Assembly (NCBI GenBank): GCA_002418985.1
Contig: DIFE01000100.1
Location: 1 to 11,053 of the forward strand
Reading direction: 5' to 3'
DNA length: 11,053 bases
DNA from: Deltaproteobacteria bacterium UBA5756
Lineage (GTDB): Bacteria > Desulfobacterota > Syntrophorhabdia > Syntrophorhabdales > Syntrophorhabdaceae
The notes under the pieces: generated by a model
Told to the model about the DNA's origin: nothing
Seen by the model: the letters and a program-made list of their open reading frames with translations, nothing else
Database searches by the model: none
Translations under genes and position numbers: made by a program
Shown: one piece after another, positions 1-6,301 of the stretch
Numbering within the stretch: the stretch's first letter is position 1
Layout of the letters: each line of letters opens with the position of its first letter

Positions 1-608
1 TGCTTTCCGTCAACACCCGCCAGGTCGTGCGCCCAGCGCCAGTCATACCAAGAAACTTCGTCATCGTTCTGCCGCGCTACTGCCATCGCGGAATAAACGA
101 AAAGGGTTTTCCTTCCTCCCACGGCTATGCCATTCGAATTGCCCAGTGCTGCTTCAAGCTCCACTGCCTGGAATTCGCAGTTCCTGACAGCTGTTATCCG
201 GCCGTCGTACTCCCTGATCGCCTTCTCCATTGTGATGAGCATCGATTTTTTGTCCTCATCGCTGACAGCGAGCCCCGGTCCATCGTAAAGGCTGGAAGCG
301 GGGTATCCTGCATGGGGTTCTGCAAAGAGGCTGTCTTTATCCTGTTCCATGACGGGCAACAAAGTCTGCGCAGTGGCGACGAGCCTGGCGGCAGGGTCTT
401 CCCGATCATATGTATACGCGAAAACAGGTCGAGCGTCCTTTATCGCCCGCAGTGCGTAGCCTTCCTCTTCCTTGAACTCCGCGGCACAGATCTCGCCGTC
501 CCTAGCTTCGATCTTTTTTTCTTTCTCGTTAAGGTAAAAAAGCTCATAGTCGTCGAAGCGGCCCGAGAATTTGTCGAGGATCGTTTTCATTCGACTGTTA
601 TAGTTCAT
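1..608 (-). CDS. pmbA: TldD/PmbA family protein (TldE-like), N-terminal part, cut by window edge
   Basis: About 202 codons are readable and the frame is still open at base 1, so a little under half of a typical PmbA/TldE (about 450 residues) is present. The N-terminal stretch has the family pattern: a self-recognition strand ending DGEICAAEF, then EEEGYALRAIKD and FAYTYD, and later NSNGIAVGGRKTLF followed by an acidic, aromatic segment (DDEVSWYDW). TldD and TldE form a cytoplasmic metalloprotease that degrades unfolded peptides, matures microcin-type peptides, and in E. coli helps degrade the CcdA antitoxin. TldE carries no zinc ligands, and the region that would separate TldD from TldE lies outside the window, so the TldE assignment rests on N-terminal likeness. 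The start at 608 is preceded by AAGGTGAT at 7-base spacing, a strong Shine-Dalgarno; an in-frame ATG at 590 is the alternative. It lies 35 bases downstream of hicA on the same strand and may be co-transcribed. Confidence 0.8.
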   Translation of the reverse strand, partial: MNYNSRMKTILDKFSGRFDDYELFYLNEKEKKIEARDGEICAAEFKEEEGYALRAIKDARPVFAYTYDREDPAARLVATAQTLLPVMEQDKDSLFAEPHAGYPASSLYDGPGLAVSDEDKKSMLITMEKAIREYDGRITAVRNCEFQAVELEAALGNSNGIAVGGRKTLFVYSAMAVARQNDDEVSWYDWRWAHDLAGVDGK

Positions 609-643
609 TCCGCATCACCTTCACAGGGGTATTTTTTGGGTAT

Positions 644-892
644 CTACTCGCTATAAAAATAGGGCTGTAATAACTCTTTAGGTATGTGCCTGCCGGCCTG
701 TCTCATTATTGCTCGTTGTGTGCCAACGTCGAGCTCGTCATGCACCGGTATTGTAAGCGTCTCTTCTTCTCCGGTCGGGCTGATCCTGCGCAGCTTCGCA
801 TGACTACCCCTCTGGGAATACACCACAAAACCAAAGTGTGAGAGGATAGAGATGACATCCTTCCCGGAGAGGTGTTTGGGCTTAGGCGACAT
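644..892 (-). CDS. hicA: HicA-type mRNA interferase toxin
   Basis: This 82-residue protein has the HicA (YcfA) double-stranded-RNA-binding-like fold signature: LSGKDVISILSHFGF at residues 8-22, then SQRGSHAKLRR around the catalytic histidine (His31), then TLTIPVH and a C-terminal helix (GTQRAIMRQAG). HicA toxins cleave mRNA and tmRNA and are held inactive by HicB. I chose ATG 892, which overlaps the end of hicB by 11 bases, so translation is probably coupled. An in-frame TTG at 907 sits directly against a GGAAG with no spacer and is less likely. The gene is full length for the family, with all expected core residues, so the toxin looks intact. It is expressed from the promoter upstream of hicB, giving the antitoxin-first order seen in many hicBA loci. 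Confidence 0.88.
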   Translation of the reverse strand: MSPKPKHLSGKDVISILSHFGFVVYSQRGSHAKLRRISPTGEEETLTIPVHDELDVGTQRAIMRQAGRHIPKELLQPYFYSE

Positions 893-1136
893 CGGCCAGT
901 GGTTCAACTTCCATGGTAATGATCAACGTCGGGTTGGGGGCCAAACCGAGTTCCTGCAAATCTTCGCCCTCCAGGTGGAGAGACACGGCTTCCCTGAGAT
1001 TGCCGACGGTCTCATCAAGGGTTTTTCCCTGCGTAACCACGGCTAGTTCCAGACATTCGGCTATATAATAACTTTCGCCCCTTCTGATGAATGCTTTGAT
1101 AGTGTGTTGCAATGATTCCAGACCCTTGTGCCTCAC
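882..1136 (-). CDS. hicB: HicB-type antitoxin, short form
   Basis: The 84-residue product carries the HicB partial RNase-H-like fold: a first strand (HTIKAFIRRGESYYIAEC), the CLELAVVTQGKTLDETVGNLREAV core and an amphipathic helix ending in HLEGEDLQEL. HicB binds and neutralises HicA and usually represses its own promoter. There is no room for the C-terminal ribbon-helix-helix or helix-turn-helix domain found in longer HicB proteins, so how or whether it binds DNA is unclear. Two GTG starts are possible in frame, at 1145 and 1136. I prefer 1136 because AGAGGTGA lies at ideal spacing before it and overlaps the 1145 codon. Its last 11 bases overlap hicA. A near-consensus promoter lies about 50 bases upstream. 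Confidence 0.87.
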   Translation of the reverse strand: MRHKGLESLQHTIKAFIRRGESYYIAECLELAVVTQGKTLDETVGNLREAVSLHLEGEDLQELGLAPNPTLIITMEVEPLADVA

Positions 1137-1184
1137 CGGATTCACCTCTTTTCAAATCTCATGCAAACCCCTACAATGATGTCA

Positions 1185-1213
1185 ATTATATACGTTTAGC
1201 AAGATTGTATCAA
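1185..1213 (-). promoter_or_regulatory. Sigma70-type promoter of hicBA
   Basis: On the minus strand TTGATA (1213-1208) is followed, after exactly 17 bases, by a perfect TATAAT (1190-1185). That gives 11 of 12 consensus bases and a start site near 1178, about 42 bases before the hicB start. A 6-base inverted repeat (TACAAT at 1172-1177, ATTGTA at 1204-1209) brackets the -10 region and could be an autoregulatory operator, but it is short. Confidence 0.75.
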
Positions 1214-1285
1214 GCCGGAAAGGGAACGGGATGGCGAAGAACGATAGCAGAATGACATTCGAGGTCTTTCTGGCGCTCACGTGGT

Positions 1286-1747
1286 TCAGGTAGTCTTTCC
1301 GATTTCCCTTATCATCGCGGTTTCGTCACATTCGGGGAATTTGGCGCACTTGATGCAGTCCGACCAGATCTTCTGAGGGAAAACTTTTTTGTCGGTTATG
1401 GTAAAACCACATTTCTTGAAGAACTCAACCTGGTACGTCAGGAGGAAGAGCTTGCCGATATCGTACGTCCTCGCCTCTTCCACGCATGCCTCAACGAGAG
1501 ATCTTCCTATGCCTCCCCCGCGGACGGAATCGGCGACGCAGAGCGAACGGACCTCCGCCAGGTTTTCCCAGCATATATGCAAGGCGCCGGTTCCGGCTAT
1601 GTTTCCGTCCCGGATATAGACAAAATAGTCCCGGAGGTTATCATAGAGCTCCCCCAGGGATCTCGGCAGCATCTCGCCCTGTGCGGCAGCCTGGTTTATC
1701 AACTGGTGTATCTTTCTGACGTCTTCCACTCTTGCTTTCCTGATCAT
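1286..1747 (-). CDS. argA: N-acetylglutamate synthase, short GNAT type
   Basis: This 153-residue single-domain GNAT acetyltransferase should transfer acetyl from acetyl-CoA to glutamate, the first step of arginine biosynthesis. It reads like the short stand-alone N-acetylglutamate synthases of anaerobes, not the kinase-fused ArgA of E. coli: MLPRSLGELYDNLRD at residues 26-40, GALHICWENLAEVRSLCV at 54-71, the acetyl-CoA loop RGGGIG at 76-81, and LTYQVEFFKKCGF at 103-115. The C-terminal tail holds three cysteines (Cys131, Cys134, Cys140 in WSDCIKCAKFPEC), a typical feature of this subgroup that may bind metal. The ATG at 1747 overlaps the recN stop as ATGA, and GGGAGA lies 10 bases upstream. 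It is the last gene of the operon. The substrate is inferred from subfamily likeness; another amine acceptor cannot be excluded. Confidence 0.8.
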   Translation of the reverse strand: MIRKARVEDVRKIHQLINQAAAQGEMLPRSLGELYDNLRDYFVYIRDGNIAGTGALHICWENLAEVRSLCVADSVRGGGIGRSLVEACVEEARTYDIGKLFLLTYQVEFFKKCGFTITDKKVFPQKIWSDCIKCAKFPECDETAMIREIGKTT

Positions 1748-3345
1748 GGTTGAAGCATCTCCCGGGCTCTTTTGATTGTTGTATCTGTGATGGTGGCGCC
1801 TCCGAGCATTCTTGCAAGCTCCTGCACCCGTTCTTCCCCCGTAAGTTCCCGTATGGCGGTTTTGGTCCGGCCGTCTATCACCTGCTTCTCTACAAGAAAG
1901 TGCCTGTCTCCGTAGGCCGCTATCTGGGGAAGATGGGTGATGCAGAGAACCTGGTGCATTCCAGAGAGGTCTTTGAGTCTCTTTCCGACCATGTCTGCGA
2001 CACGCCCGCCGATCCCGGCGTCCACCTCGTCGAAGATCAGGGCTTTTTCCTCCTCACCTCCGACGACCTTCTTGATTGCAAGCATGATTCTCGACAGCTC
2101 ACCACCGGAGGCTATCTTTCTCAAGGGTTTCAATGGTTCGCCCGGATTCGTGGATATCAAAAGCTCTATGTCGTCCCGGCCGTCGCGATCGACATGGCCC
2201 CTGTCCGTAACGAGTACTTTGAACTGAAGTCCGTTCATGGAAAGAAACCCCAGTTCTTCTATGATGGCTTTTTCGATACCGGGTGTTCCCTTTTTGCGCC
2301 TCTCTGAAAGACTGCTCGCCATCTGCTCTACTTCCTCAGCCAGACTTTTTCCGGTCTTCTCGAGGGCATCGATATTCCCGGTAATCCCCTTCAGGTAGAG
2401 GAGCCTTTCCTGCGCTCTCCGGCGGAATACCTCGATCTGTTCGCAGGTATTGCCATATTTCTCCTTGAGCCTGAAGATCTCGGAGAGCCTCTCCTCCAGC
2501 CTGAGCATTTCCTCTTCGTCGAAGAATAGGGTCTTCCCGAAACCATGCATCTCCAAAAGAAGGTCCTCGACCTCATAGGATATGTTCTCAACCCTTTTCT
2601 TGAGGGCATCCAGGGTATCAATGGGACCGAGGGTCTTGAGCATGCCGGTATATGTCTTGAGAGAGGTCTGGACCGATCCTTCCGATCCCTGAAAGCCTTC
2701 CGTCATCTCGTCCAAAACGATCCGGATCTTTTCAGCACCCTTGAGGACTTTCAATCTCTCGCGGATGGTCTCCTCTTCGGCCTCTGTGATTTTCGCCTTA
2801 TCGATCTCGTTTATCTGGAAATCAAGGAGTTCTATTTCACGTTCCTTGCCTTCCGCCTCCCTCTTTCCGGCGGCCAGTTCACCGTTCACCTTCTTCAGCT
2901 CATCAACTATCCCGGCGAGCTTCTGCCTTTCTTCATCAAGAGAAAGAAGGTCGTCCACGATCGTTGTATAATTTTCCTTATCCAACAGGTGCTGGAATTC
3001 GTTCTGTCCGTAAACGCTTATCAACGTGCTTCCCAGGGTCTCCATCCTGGCAAGGGTAATCGGTTCCTCGTTCAAAAACGCCCGTGACCTGCCGGAATTC
3101 CCGATAACCCTTTTCAGAATATATTCGTCATCGCCGCTTGCAAAATGCCCCACTACTTCCGCCTGAGCGGAACTCGTCCTTACCGCGTCCGGCGCCGCTT
3201 TCGCATTCATCAGCGTAGCCAGGGCATTGATGACGATGGACTTGCCTGCTCCGGTTTCGCCGGTTATGACATTAAAACCCTCTCCAAACTCAATTCTGAG
3301 CTCGTCGATAATGGCAAAACCTTTGACTCCCAGATACGTCAGCAT
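1744..3345 (-). CDS. recN: DNA repair ATPase RecN
   Basis: RecN is a cytoplasmic SMC-like ATPase that gathers at double-strand breaks and helps RecA-dependent repair. All ABC/SMC landmarks are visible in the 533 residues: Walker A GETGAGKS at 29-36, SGRSRAFLNEEPI soon after, a Q-loop-like YGQNEFQHLLD, two long charged coiled-coil stretches through the middle, signature SGGELSR at 413-419, Walker B ALIFDEVD at 435-442 followed by AGIGG, and the H-loop CITHLPQIA near 468-476. Length is slightly below the usual 550 or so, with no break in frame. It starts 4 bases after the nadK stop and its stop overlaps the next start, so translation is probably coupled; the Shine-Dalgarno (AGAGG) is almost touching the ATG. 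nadK-recN linkage is widespread in bacteria. No LexA box is visible directly upstream because the gene lies inside the operon. Confidence 0.96.
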   Translation of the reverse strand: MLTYLGVKGFAIIDELRIEFGEGFNVITGETGAGKSIVINALATLMNAKAAPDAVRTSSAQAEVVGHFASGDDEYILKRVIGNSGRSRAFLNEEPITLARMETLGSTLISVYGQNEFQHLLDKENYTTIVDDLLSLDEERQKLAGIVDELKKVNGELAAGKREAEGKEREIELLDFQINEIDKAKITEAEEETIRERLKVLKGAEKIRIVLDEMTEGFQGSEGSVQTSLKTYTGMLKTLGPIDTLDALKKRVENISYEVEDLLLEMHGFGKTLFFDEEEMLRLEERLSEIFRLKEKYGNTCEQIEVFRRRAQERLLYLKGITGNIDALEKTGKSLAEEVEQMASSLSERRKKGTPGIEKAIIEELGFLSMNGLQFKVLVTDRGHVDRDGRDDIELLISTNPGEPLKPLRKIASGGELSRIMLAIKKVVGGEEEKALIFDEVDAGIGGRVADMVGKRLKDLSGMHQVLCITHLPQIAAYGDRHFLVEKQVIDGRTKTAIRELTGEERVQELARMLGGATITDTTIKRAREMLQP

Positions 3346-3349
3346 CCCT

Positions 3350-4201
3350 CTATCGTTCGCCCCATTTCAGCTTTGTTCTGAGTATCTCGAAATAGCCCCG
3401 CGATGAAGACTTGACGAGGTGTACCGCATGATTCGACTTCCTGACCGTAACCACGTCGGCATATTCCAGTGGAAAACCAACCTGCCCGTCAAGGGTCAGG
3501 ATGACCTTTTCGTCCATGGATTTAAGGACCGCCTTGATCACGACGGATTCAGGCAGGATAATGGGGCGGTTCGTCAGGGTGTGAGGGCAGATAGGCGTGA
3601 CAATCAGGTTTGTCAGGGACGGATAGATGAGCGGCCCGCCGGCCGCCATGGAATAACCTGTCGATCCGGTGGGGGTCGATACGATGAGCCCGTCCGCCTT
3701 GTATGTCGTCAGATATTCCTCGTTTACGTAGGTTTCGATGTCGATGATCCTTGCAAGGGCATCCTTGGTAATGACCGCATCATTGAGAATGGTAATATCG
3801 AAAATCGGTTCGCCTTCGCGTTTGACCCCGACATCGAGCATGATCCGTTTCGAAATGCTGAAATCTCCATTCAGGACATTTTCGAGGGTTGCGGCAAATT
3901 CCTCGATGGGGGTCTCCGTCAGGAAACCCAGACTCCCGAGGTTGACACCCATGATGGGAACCTCAGCCCCTTTGCCATGACGCGAAACAGACAGCAGAGT
4001 GCCGTCTCCCCCGAGCACGACTATGAGGTCCGCTCCTTCCCCGACATGCTCCATCTCAAAGGTTGCGCCATACCCGATCCGGGCGGCGGCCTCTTCCTCC
4101 ACCAGGATAGTGCTCCTTTCCCCGAATTGCTTCAGGATCTCGCCGGCAATCTCCAGCGCATCCCTTTTCTCGCGCTTGCAAACGATATGGATCGTCTTCA
4201 T
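3350..4201 (-). CDS. nadK: NAD kinase
   Basis: NadK phosphorylates NAD to NADP in the cytoplasm, using ATP or polyphosphate. The 283-residue product shows the family motifs in order: GGDGTLL at 64-70, GVNLGSLGFLTE at 85-96, LND at 139-141 (part of the NAD site), and PTGSTGYSMAAGGP at 177-190 with its conserved turn. The next block, CPHTLTNRPIILPES, is also canonical. Length is normal. The ATG at 4201 overlaps the stop of the preceding gene by ATGA, and a weak AAGG lies 9 bases upstream, so translation is probably coupled. The recN start is only 4 bases downstream. Nothing suggests loss of function. Confidence 0.97.
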   Translation of the reverse strand: MKTIHIVCKREKRDALEIAGEILKQFGERSTILVEEEAAARIGYGATFEMEHVGEGADLIVVLGGDGTLLSVSRHGKGAEVPIMGVNLGSLGFLTETPIEEFAATLENVLNGDFSISKRIMLDVGVKREGEPIFDITILNDAVITKDALARIIDIETYVNEEYLTTYKADGLIVSTPTGSTGYSMAAGGPLIYPSLTNLIVTPICPHTLTNRPIILPESVVIKAVLKSMDEKVILTLDGQVGFPLEYADVVTVRKSNHAVHLVKSSSRGYFEILRTKLKWGER

Positions 4202-5229
4202 GAAATGTACCTTTCCTTAAGGAGGCCGGACAGCTCGGCAAGGTGACGAAAAGCCCTTTCCACCGTCAGTGTCCGGTCGGGGTTAAGAAGGTTGCACGTT
4301 GCGGGTGCGAGCAAACTCCTCGCTGCAATCTCCGCTGCGGCAATGCCCGTCCCGGTCAGGGGCTTCCACATCGTTTCCAGCCTGTCCGCCGTCGTTCCGG
4401 CATCTTCCCTGGCCAATTCTTCCTCATACGTAGGTACGATACCCCAGCTTACGGTGCCGCCGTTTTTAATGAAATCCTTCACCCTGTCATACTTAACGAA
4501 AATATCACCAAATCCGTATGCATTCAATGAAATGATATCAATGTTAAGAGAAAGCAGAAAATCCCAATCCGGGTTTCCGCACAGGTGGAGGCCCCGGGGC
4601 CCCTCGACGCCTTCATAGAACTCATGCAATTCATCCCTAGCCTTAATGTGGTCATAGCCGCTCATGGCGTTGAAGATAAACTCCAGACCCGGGTCATCGA
4701 TCCACACGAAAGCACGCTTATTCCTGGCAGCAAGCTCCCGGTACTGTTGATTGACCCTGTTCCGGATAAACAAGAACGCAACGGCCCGTATGTCATCATT
4801 ATAAACTATCGGTATTCCATTCTCATCTACAATTTTTAACGCAAGGCTCACCGGGCTTATGACCTGCCCGTGGACCGCTATATACGGGGCGAGGTCCCGC
4901 TCCAGAAAGCGCCGGTAAACGAGCGAATCGCTGTCGGAAAGGGCAAACCAGCACAAGTCCTCCTCGTGGGCGAAGAAAACCTCCAGCTCATTGTAGAACC
5001 GCTGAGTGTCGATATATATCCTGCCCGCCCTTTCGTCGAGGACGGCACCCGGGAATTTCTGCAGTGCCTGCACGTACATGTCTTCAAAAAAGGATAGCCG
5101 GGGAAGCTGCGGCCAGAAGGGGATATCGAGGGAAAAAGCGAGCTCCAGGGCCTGATCGACGTCTTCATGGGGGAGAATCCCCATCGCAGTGGTCGCAAGG
5201 TCAGCTTTGAACGGCAGCCCGTTTTTCAT
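4198..5229 (-). CDS. MetE/UROD-like superfamily protein (single-domain methionine synthase-like)
   Basis: The 343-residue protein has the plan of the UROD/MetE barrel superfamily: ATTAMGILPHEDVDQALEL at residues 12-30 (the usual N-terminal turn of this superfamily), SFFEDMYVQAL, FVWIDDPGLEF at 174-184, the metal motif HLC (His215, Cys217) after GPRGL, and a late cysteine (Cys312) in LLAPATCNLL. In MetE and in MtaA/MtbA-type methyltransferases these positions bind the catalytic zinc that activates a thiol. By eye, the glutamate that is the fourth zinc ligand in MetE falls on Asn236 (DIISLN), so the site may be of the His-Cys-Cys kind. Only one barrel is present, half the size of full MetE. A methyl donor or acceptor cannot be read from the sequence. 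It heads the nadK-recN-argA operon. The start at 5229 lacks a Shine-Dalgarno sequence, but the family motif begins soon after, so it cannot be far wrong. Confidence 0.72.
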   Translation of the reverse strand: MKNGLPFKADLATTAMGILPHEDVDQALELAFSLDIPFWPQLPRLSFFEDMYVQALQKFPGAVLDERAGRIYIDTQRFYNELEVFFAHEEDLCWFALSDSDSLVYRRFLERDLAPYIAVHGQVISPVSLALKIVDENGIPIVYNDDIRAVAFLFIRNRVNQQYRELAARNKRAFVWIDDPGLEFIFNAMSGYDHIKARDELHEFYEGVEGPRGLHLCGNPDWDFLLSLNIDIISLNAYGFGDIFVKYDRVKDFIKNGGTVSWGIVPTYEEELAREDAGTTADRLETMWKPLTGTGIAAAEIAARSLLAPATCNLLNPDRTLTVERAFRHLAELSGLLKERYIS

Positions 5230-5244
5230 GTTACATCTGTAACA
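5229..5244. promoter_or_regulatory. Perfect dyad TGTTACA-TC-TGTAACA over the start of the MetE-like gene
   Basis: Seven-base arms separated by two bases form a perfect inverted repeat covering the proposed -10 element and the first base of the start codon. Its position would let a bound dimer block both RNA polymerase and ribosome entry. A single half-site TGTTACA also occurs at 9311-9317. The regulator is unknown. Confidence 0.45.
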
Positions 5245-5264
5245 AATGGATAGATGTATGTCAA
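5236..5264 (-). promoter_or_regulatory. Promoter of the MetE-like/nadK/recN/argA operon, possibly leaderless
   Basis: On the minus strand TTGACA (5264-5259) is followed after 17 bases by TACAGA (5241-5236). TACAGA is preceded by TGT, which gives an extended -10. Transcription would begin at or next to the ATG at 5229, where no Shine-Dalgarno sequence is present. Confidence 0.5.
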
Positions 5265-5375
5265 ACTCGGGATGGGTATCAGGCCTTCAAAACGGCCCCA
5301 ATGACAGGCGCTTATATTTTGCGTCTCTTTATCCATTATTTCAATGGCTTATATGTTACGTACCCTATAAAAGGG

Positions 5376-5405
5376 TTGACATCATCATTTAAGATAGGCT
5401 ATGTA
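5376..5405 (+). promoter_or_regulatory. Promoter of the lytic transglycosylase gene, possibly leaderless
   Basis: A perfect TTGACA (5376-5381) is followed after 18 bases by TATGTA (5400-5405), a weak -10. The predicted start site falls at the ATG (5411). An inverted repeat, ACCCT-ATAAA-AGGGT at 5362-5376, touches the -35 box and might be an operator. Confidence 0.45.
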
Positions 5406-5410
5406 ATACA

Positions 5411-6028
5411 ATGCGTCATAGCAATCGATTCTATATCATTCTCATAACGATACTCTTCGCGGCAAGCATTTTCGCGACCACGACCTTCTCTTCCACAGGA
5501 CTGATACTGGAAGATGAAGGGGCCGACAAAACGGAGATCGTGGAGAAAACAGTCATCTTTCTCAAGGAACGCAAGCCCGGTATCCCGGAAGACAGAATTA
5601 AGGTCATCGCCAACAGCGTTTATGAAGAATCAAGAAAGTACGACCTTGACTACCGTCTCGTCCTGGCCATCATGAAGGTCGAAAGCAATTTCAAGAACGA
5701 GGCGGTCTCCAGACGGGGCGCCCGGGGCCTCATGCAGATCAAACCCTCTTCCGCAAAAATAATAGCCCGCGAGTCAGGCGTTGAAGTCAAAGGCGCGAAG
5801 TGCCTTCACGAACCTGAAAAAAATATCAAGATCGGCGTAAGCTATCTTTCAAAACTTCACGCGATGTTCGAGAACATGGTTTCCGCCCTCCACGCCTATA
5901 ATGCCGGGCCCGGAAAAGTCAAAAAACCCGCGACTCAGGAAACGGCCAAAACGACCTCCTTCACCAGAAAGGTCATGAGCGAATATCGTCAGATAACCGA
6001 AGTCCTCCCCGAGGCGGACGAAGATTAA
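5411..6028 (+). CDS. Secreted or membrane-anchored lytic transglycosylase, SLT domain
   Basis: The 205-residue protein begins with a signal peptide or membrane anchor (charged MRHSNR, then a hydrophobic run to about residue 22). A short linker leads to a soluble lytic transglycosylase domain, roughly residues 65-185. Motifs seen are IMKVESNF with the catalytic Glu91, SRRGARGLMQIKPSSA at 100-115, LHEPEKNIKIGVSYLSKL at 132-149 and ALHAYNAGPGKV at 159-170. Enzymes of this family cut peptidoglycan between MurNAc and GlcNAc in the periplasm, giving anhydro ends. The substrate context (growth, secretion-system assembly or recycling) cannot be told. The start is forced: an in-frame TAA lies at 5390 and no other start codon occurs between it and ATG 5411. 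There is no convincing Shine-Dalgarno sequence. The gene diverges from the nadK-recN operon. Confidence 0.9.
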   Translation: MRHSNRFYIILITILFAASIFATTTFSSTGLILEDEGADKTEIVEKTVIFLKERKPGIPEDRIKVIANSVYEESRKYDLDYRLVLAIMKVESNFKNEAVSRRGARGLMQIKPSSAKIIARESGVEVKGAKCLHEPEKNIKIGVSYLSKLHAMFENMVSALHAYNAGPGKVKKPATQETAKTTSFTRKVMSEYRQITEVLPEADED

Positions 6029-6034
6029 GAAGAA

Positions 6035-6048
6035 CAGGGATCAGGGAT
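6035..6048 (+). repeat. Two CAGGGAT heptamers
   Basis: Two perfect tandem copies of CAGGGAT lie just after the transglycosylase stop, preceded by AGAA as in the larger array at 7754. They belong to the same heptamer family as the inverted arrays upstream of glcD. GGATC-AGG-GATCC inside can fold as a 5-base stem. A TTTTTT run at 6066-6071 is too far away to make a clear intrinsic terminator. Confidence 0.6.
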
Positions 6049-6233
6049 CCGACAAACCTAAACCGTTTTTTACTCCGTCGCTTCTGCTATAATAATCCAG
6101 ATGATATCGAAGACAATGAGGAGGATGGTATGGCAAAAAGCTTGATGGAATTCTGCGGCCGTCACTTTTGAAGTGACTGCAATAAGACCGCTCGCCGACT
6201 TCGGCCAGGGCTGGGAAAAATCGGTATAGAGAA

Positions 6234-6298
6234 GATGGGTGATGGGGAAAGATGGAAAGAATTTATTCCTATCACCTATCACCCATGACCCATCACCC
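6234..6298. repeat. Inverted heptamer arrays between convergent genes
   Basis: The left arm holds GATGGGTGATGGG (6234-6246). The right arm is four in-register heptamers (CCTATCA, CCTATCA, CCCATGA, CCCATCA, then CCC) at 6268-6298. GGGTGATGGG at 6237-6246 pairs exactly with CCCATCACCC at 6289-6298, so a long-looped hairpin is possible on either strand. It sits between the 3' ends of the transglycosylase and glcD genes and might act as a bidirectional transcription barrier. The right arm ends just before the glcD stop. Confidence 0.6.
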
Positions 6299-6301
6299 GC
6301 C

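Noticed and set aside
27..656. Long plus-strand open frame of 209 codons
   Set aside because: It is antisense to the PmbA/TldE-like frame, whose translation shows clear family motifs and a strong ribosome site.
893..907. TTG at 907 as the hicA start
   Set aside because: The GGAAG before it leaves no spacer. ATG 892 gives the usual HicA N-terminus and a coupled overlap with hicB.
1214..1285. Intrinsic terminator after the N-acetylglutamate synthase gene
   Set aside because: No stable GC-rich stem with a T tract is visible on the minus strand; the stretch only vaguely resembles common GTCATTCT repeats.
6049..6072. Intrinsic terminator after the transglycosylase gene using the TTTTTT run
   Set aside because: The nearest stem (GGATC-AGG-GATCC) is short and about 15 bases away from the T run.
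6125..6229. Selenoprotein reading of the frame from ATG 6125 through TGA at 6143
   Set aside because: No typical redox motif surrounds the TGA, no clear SECIS-like hairpin follows it, and the ATG directly touches the ribosome site.
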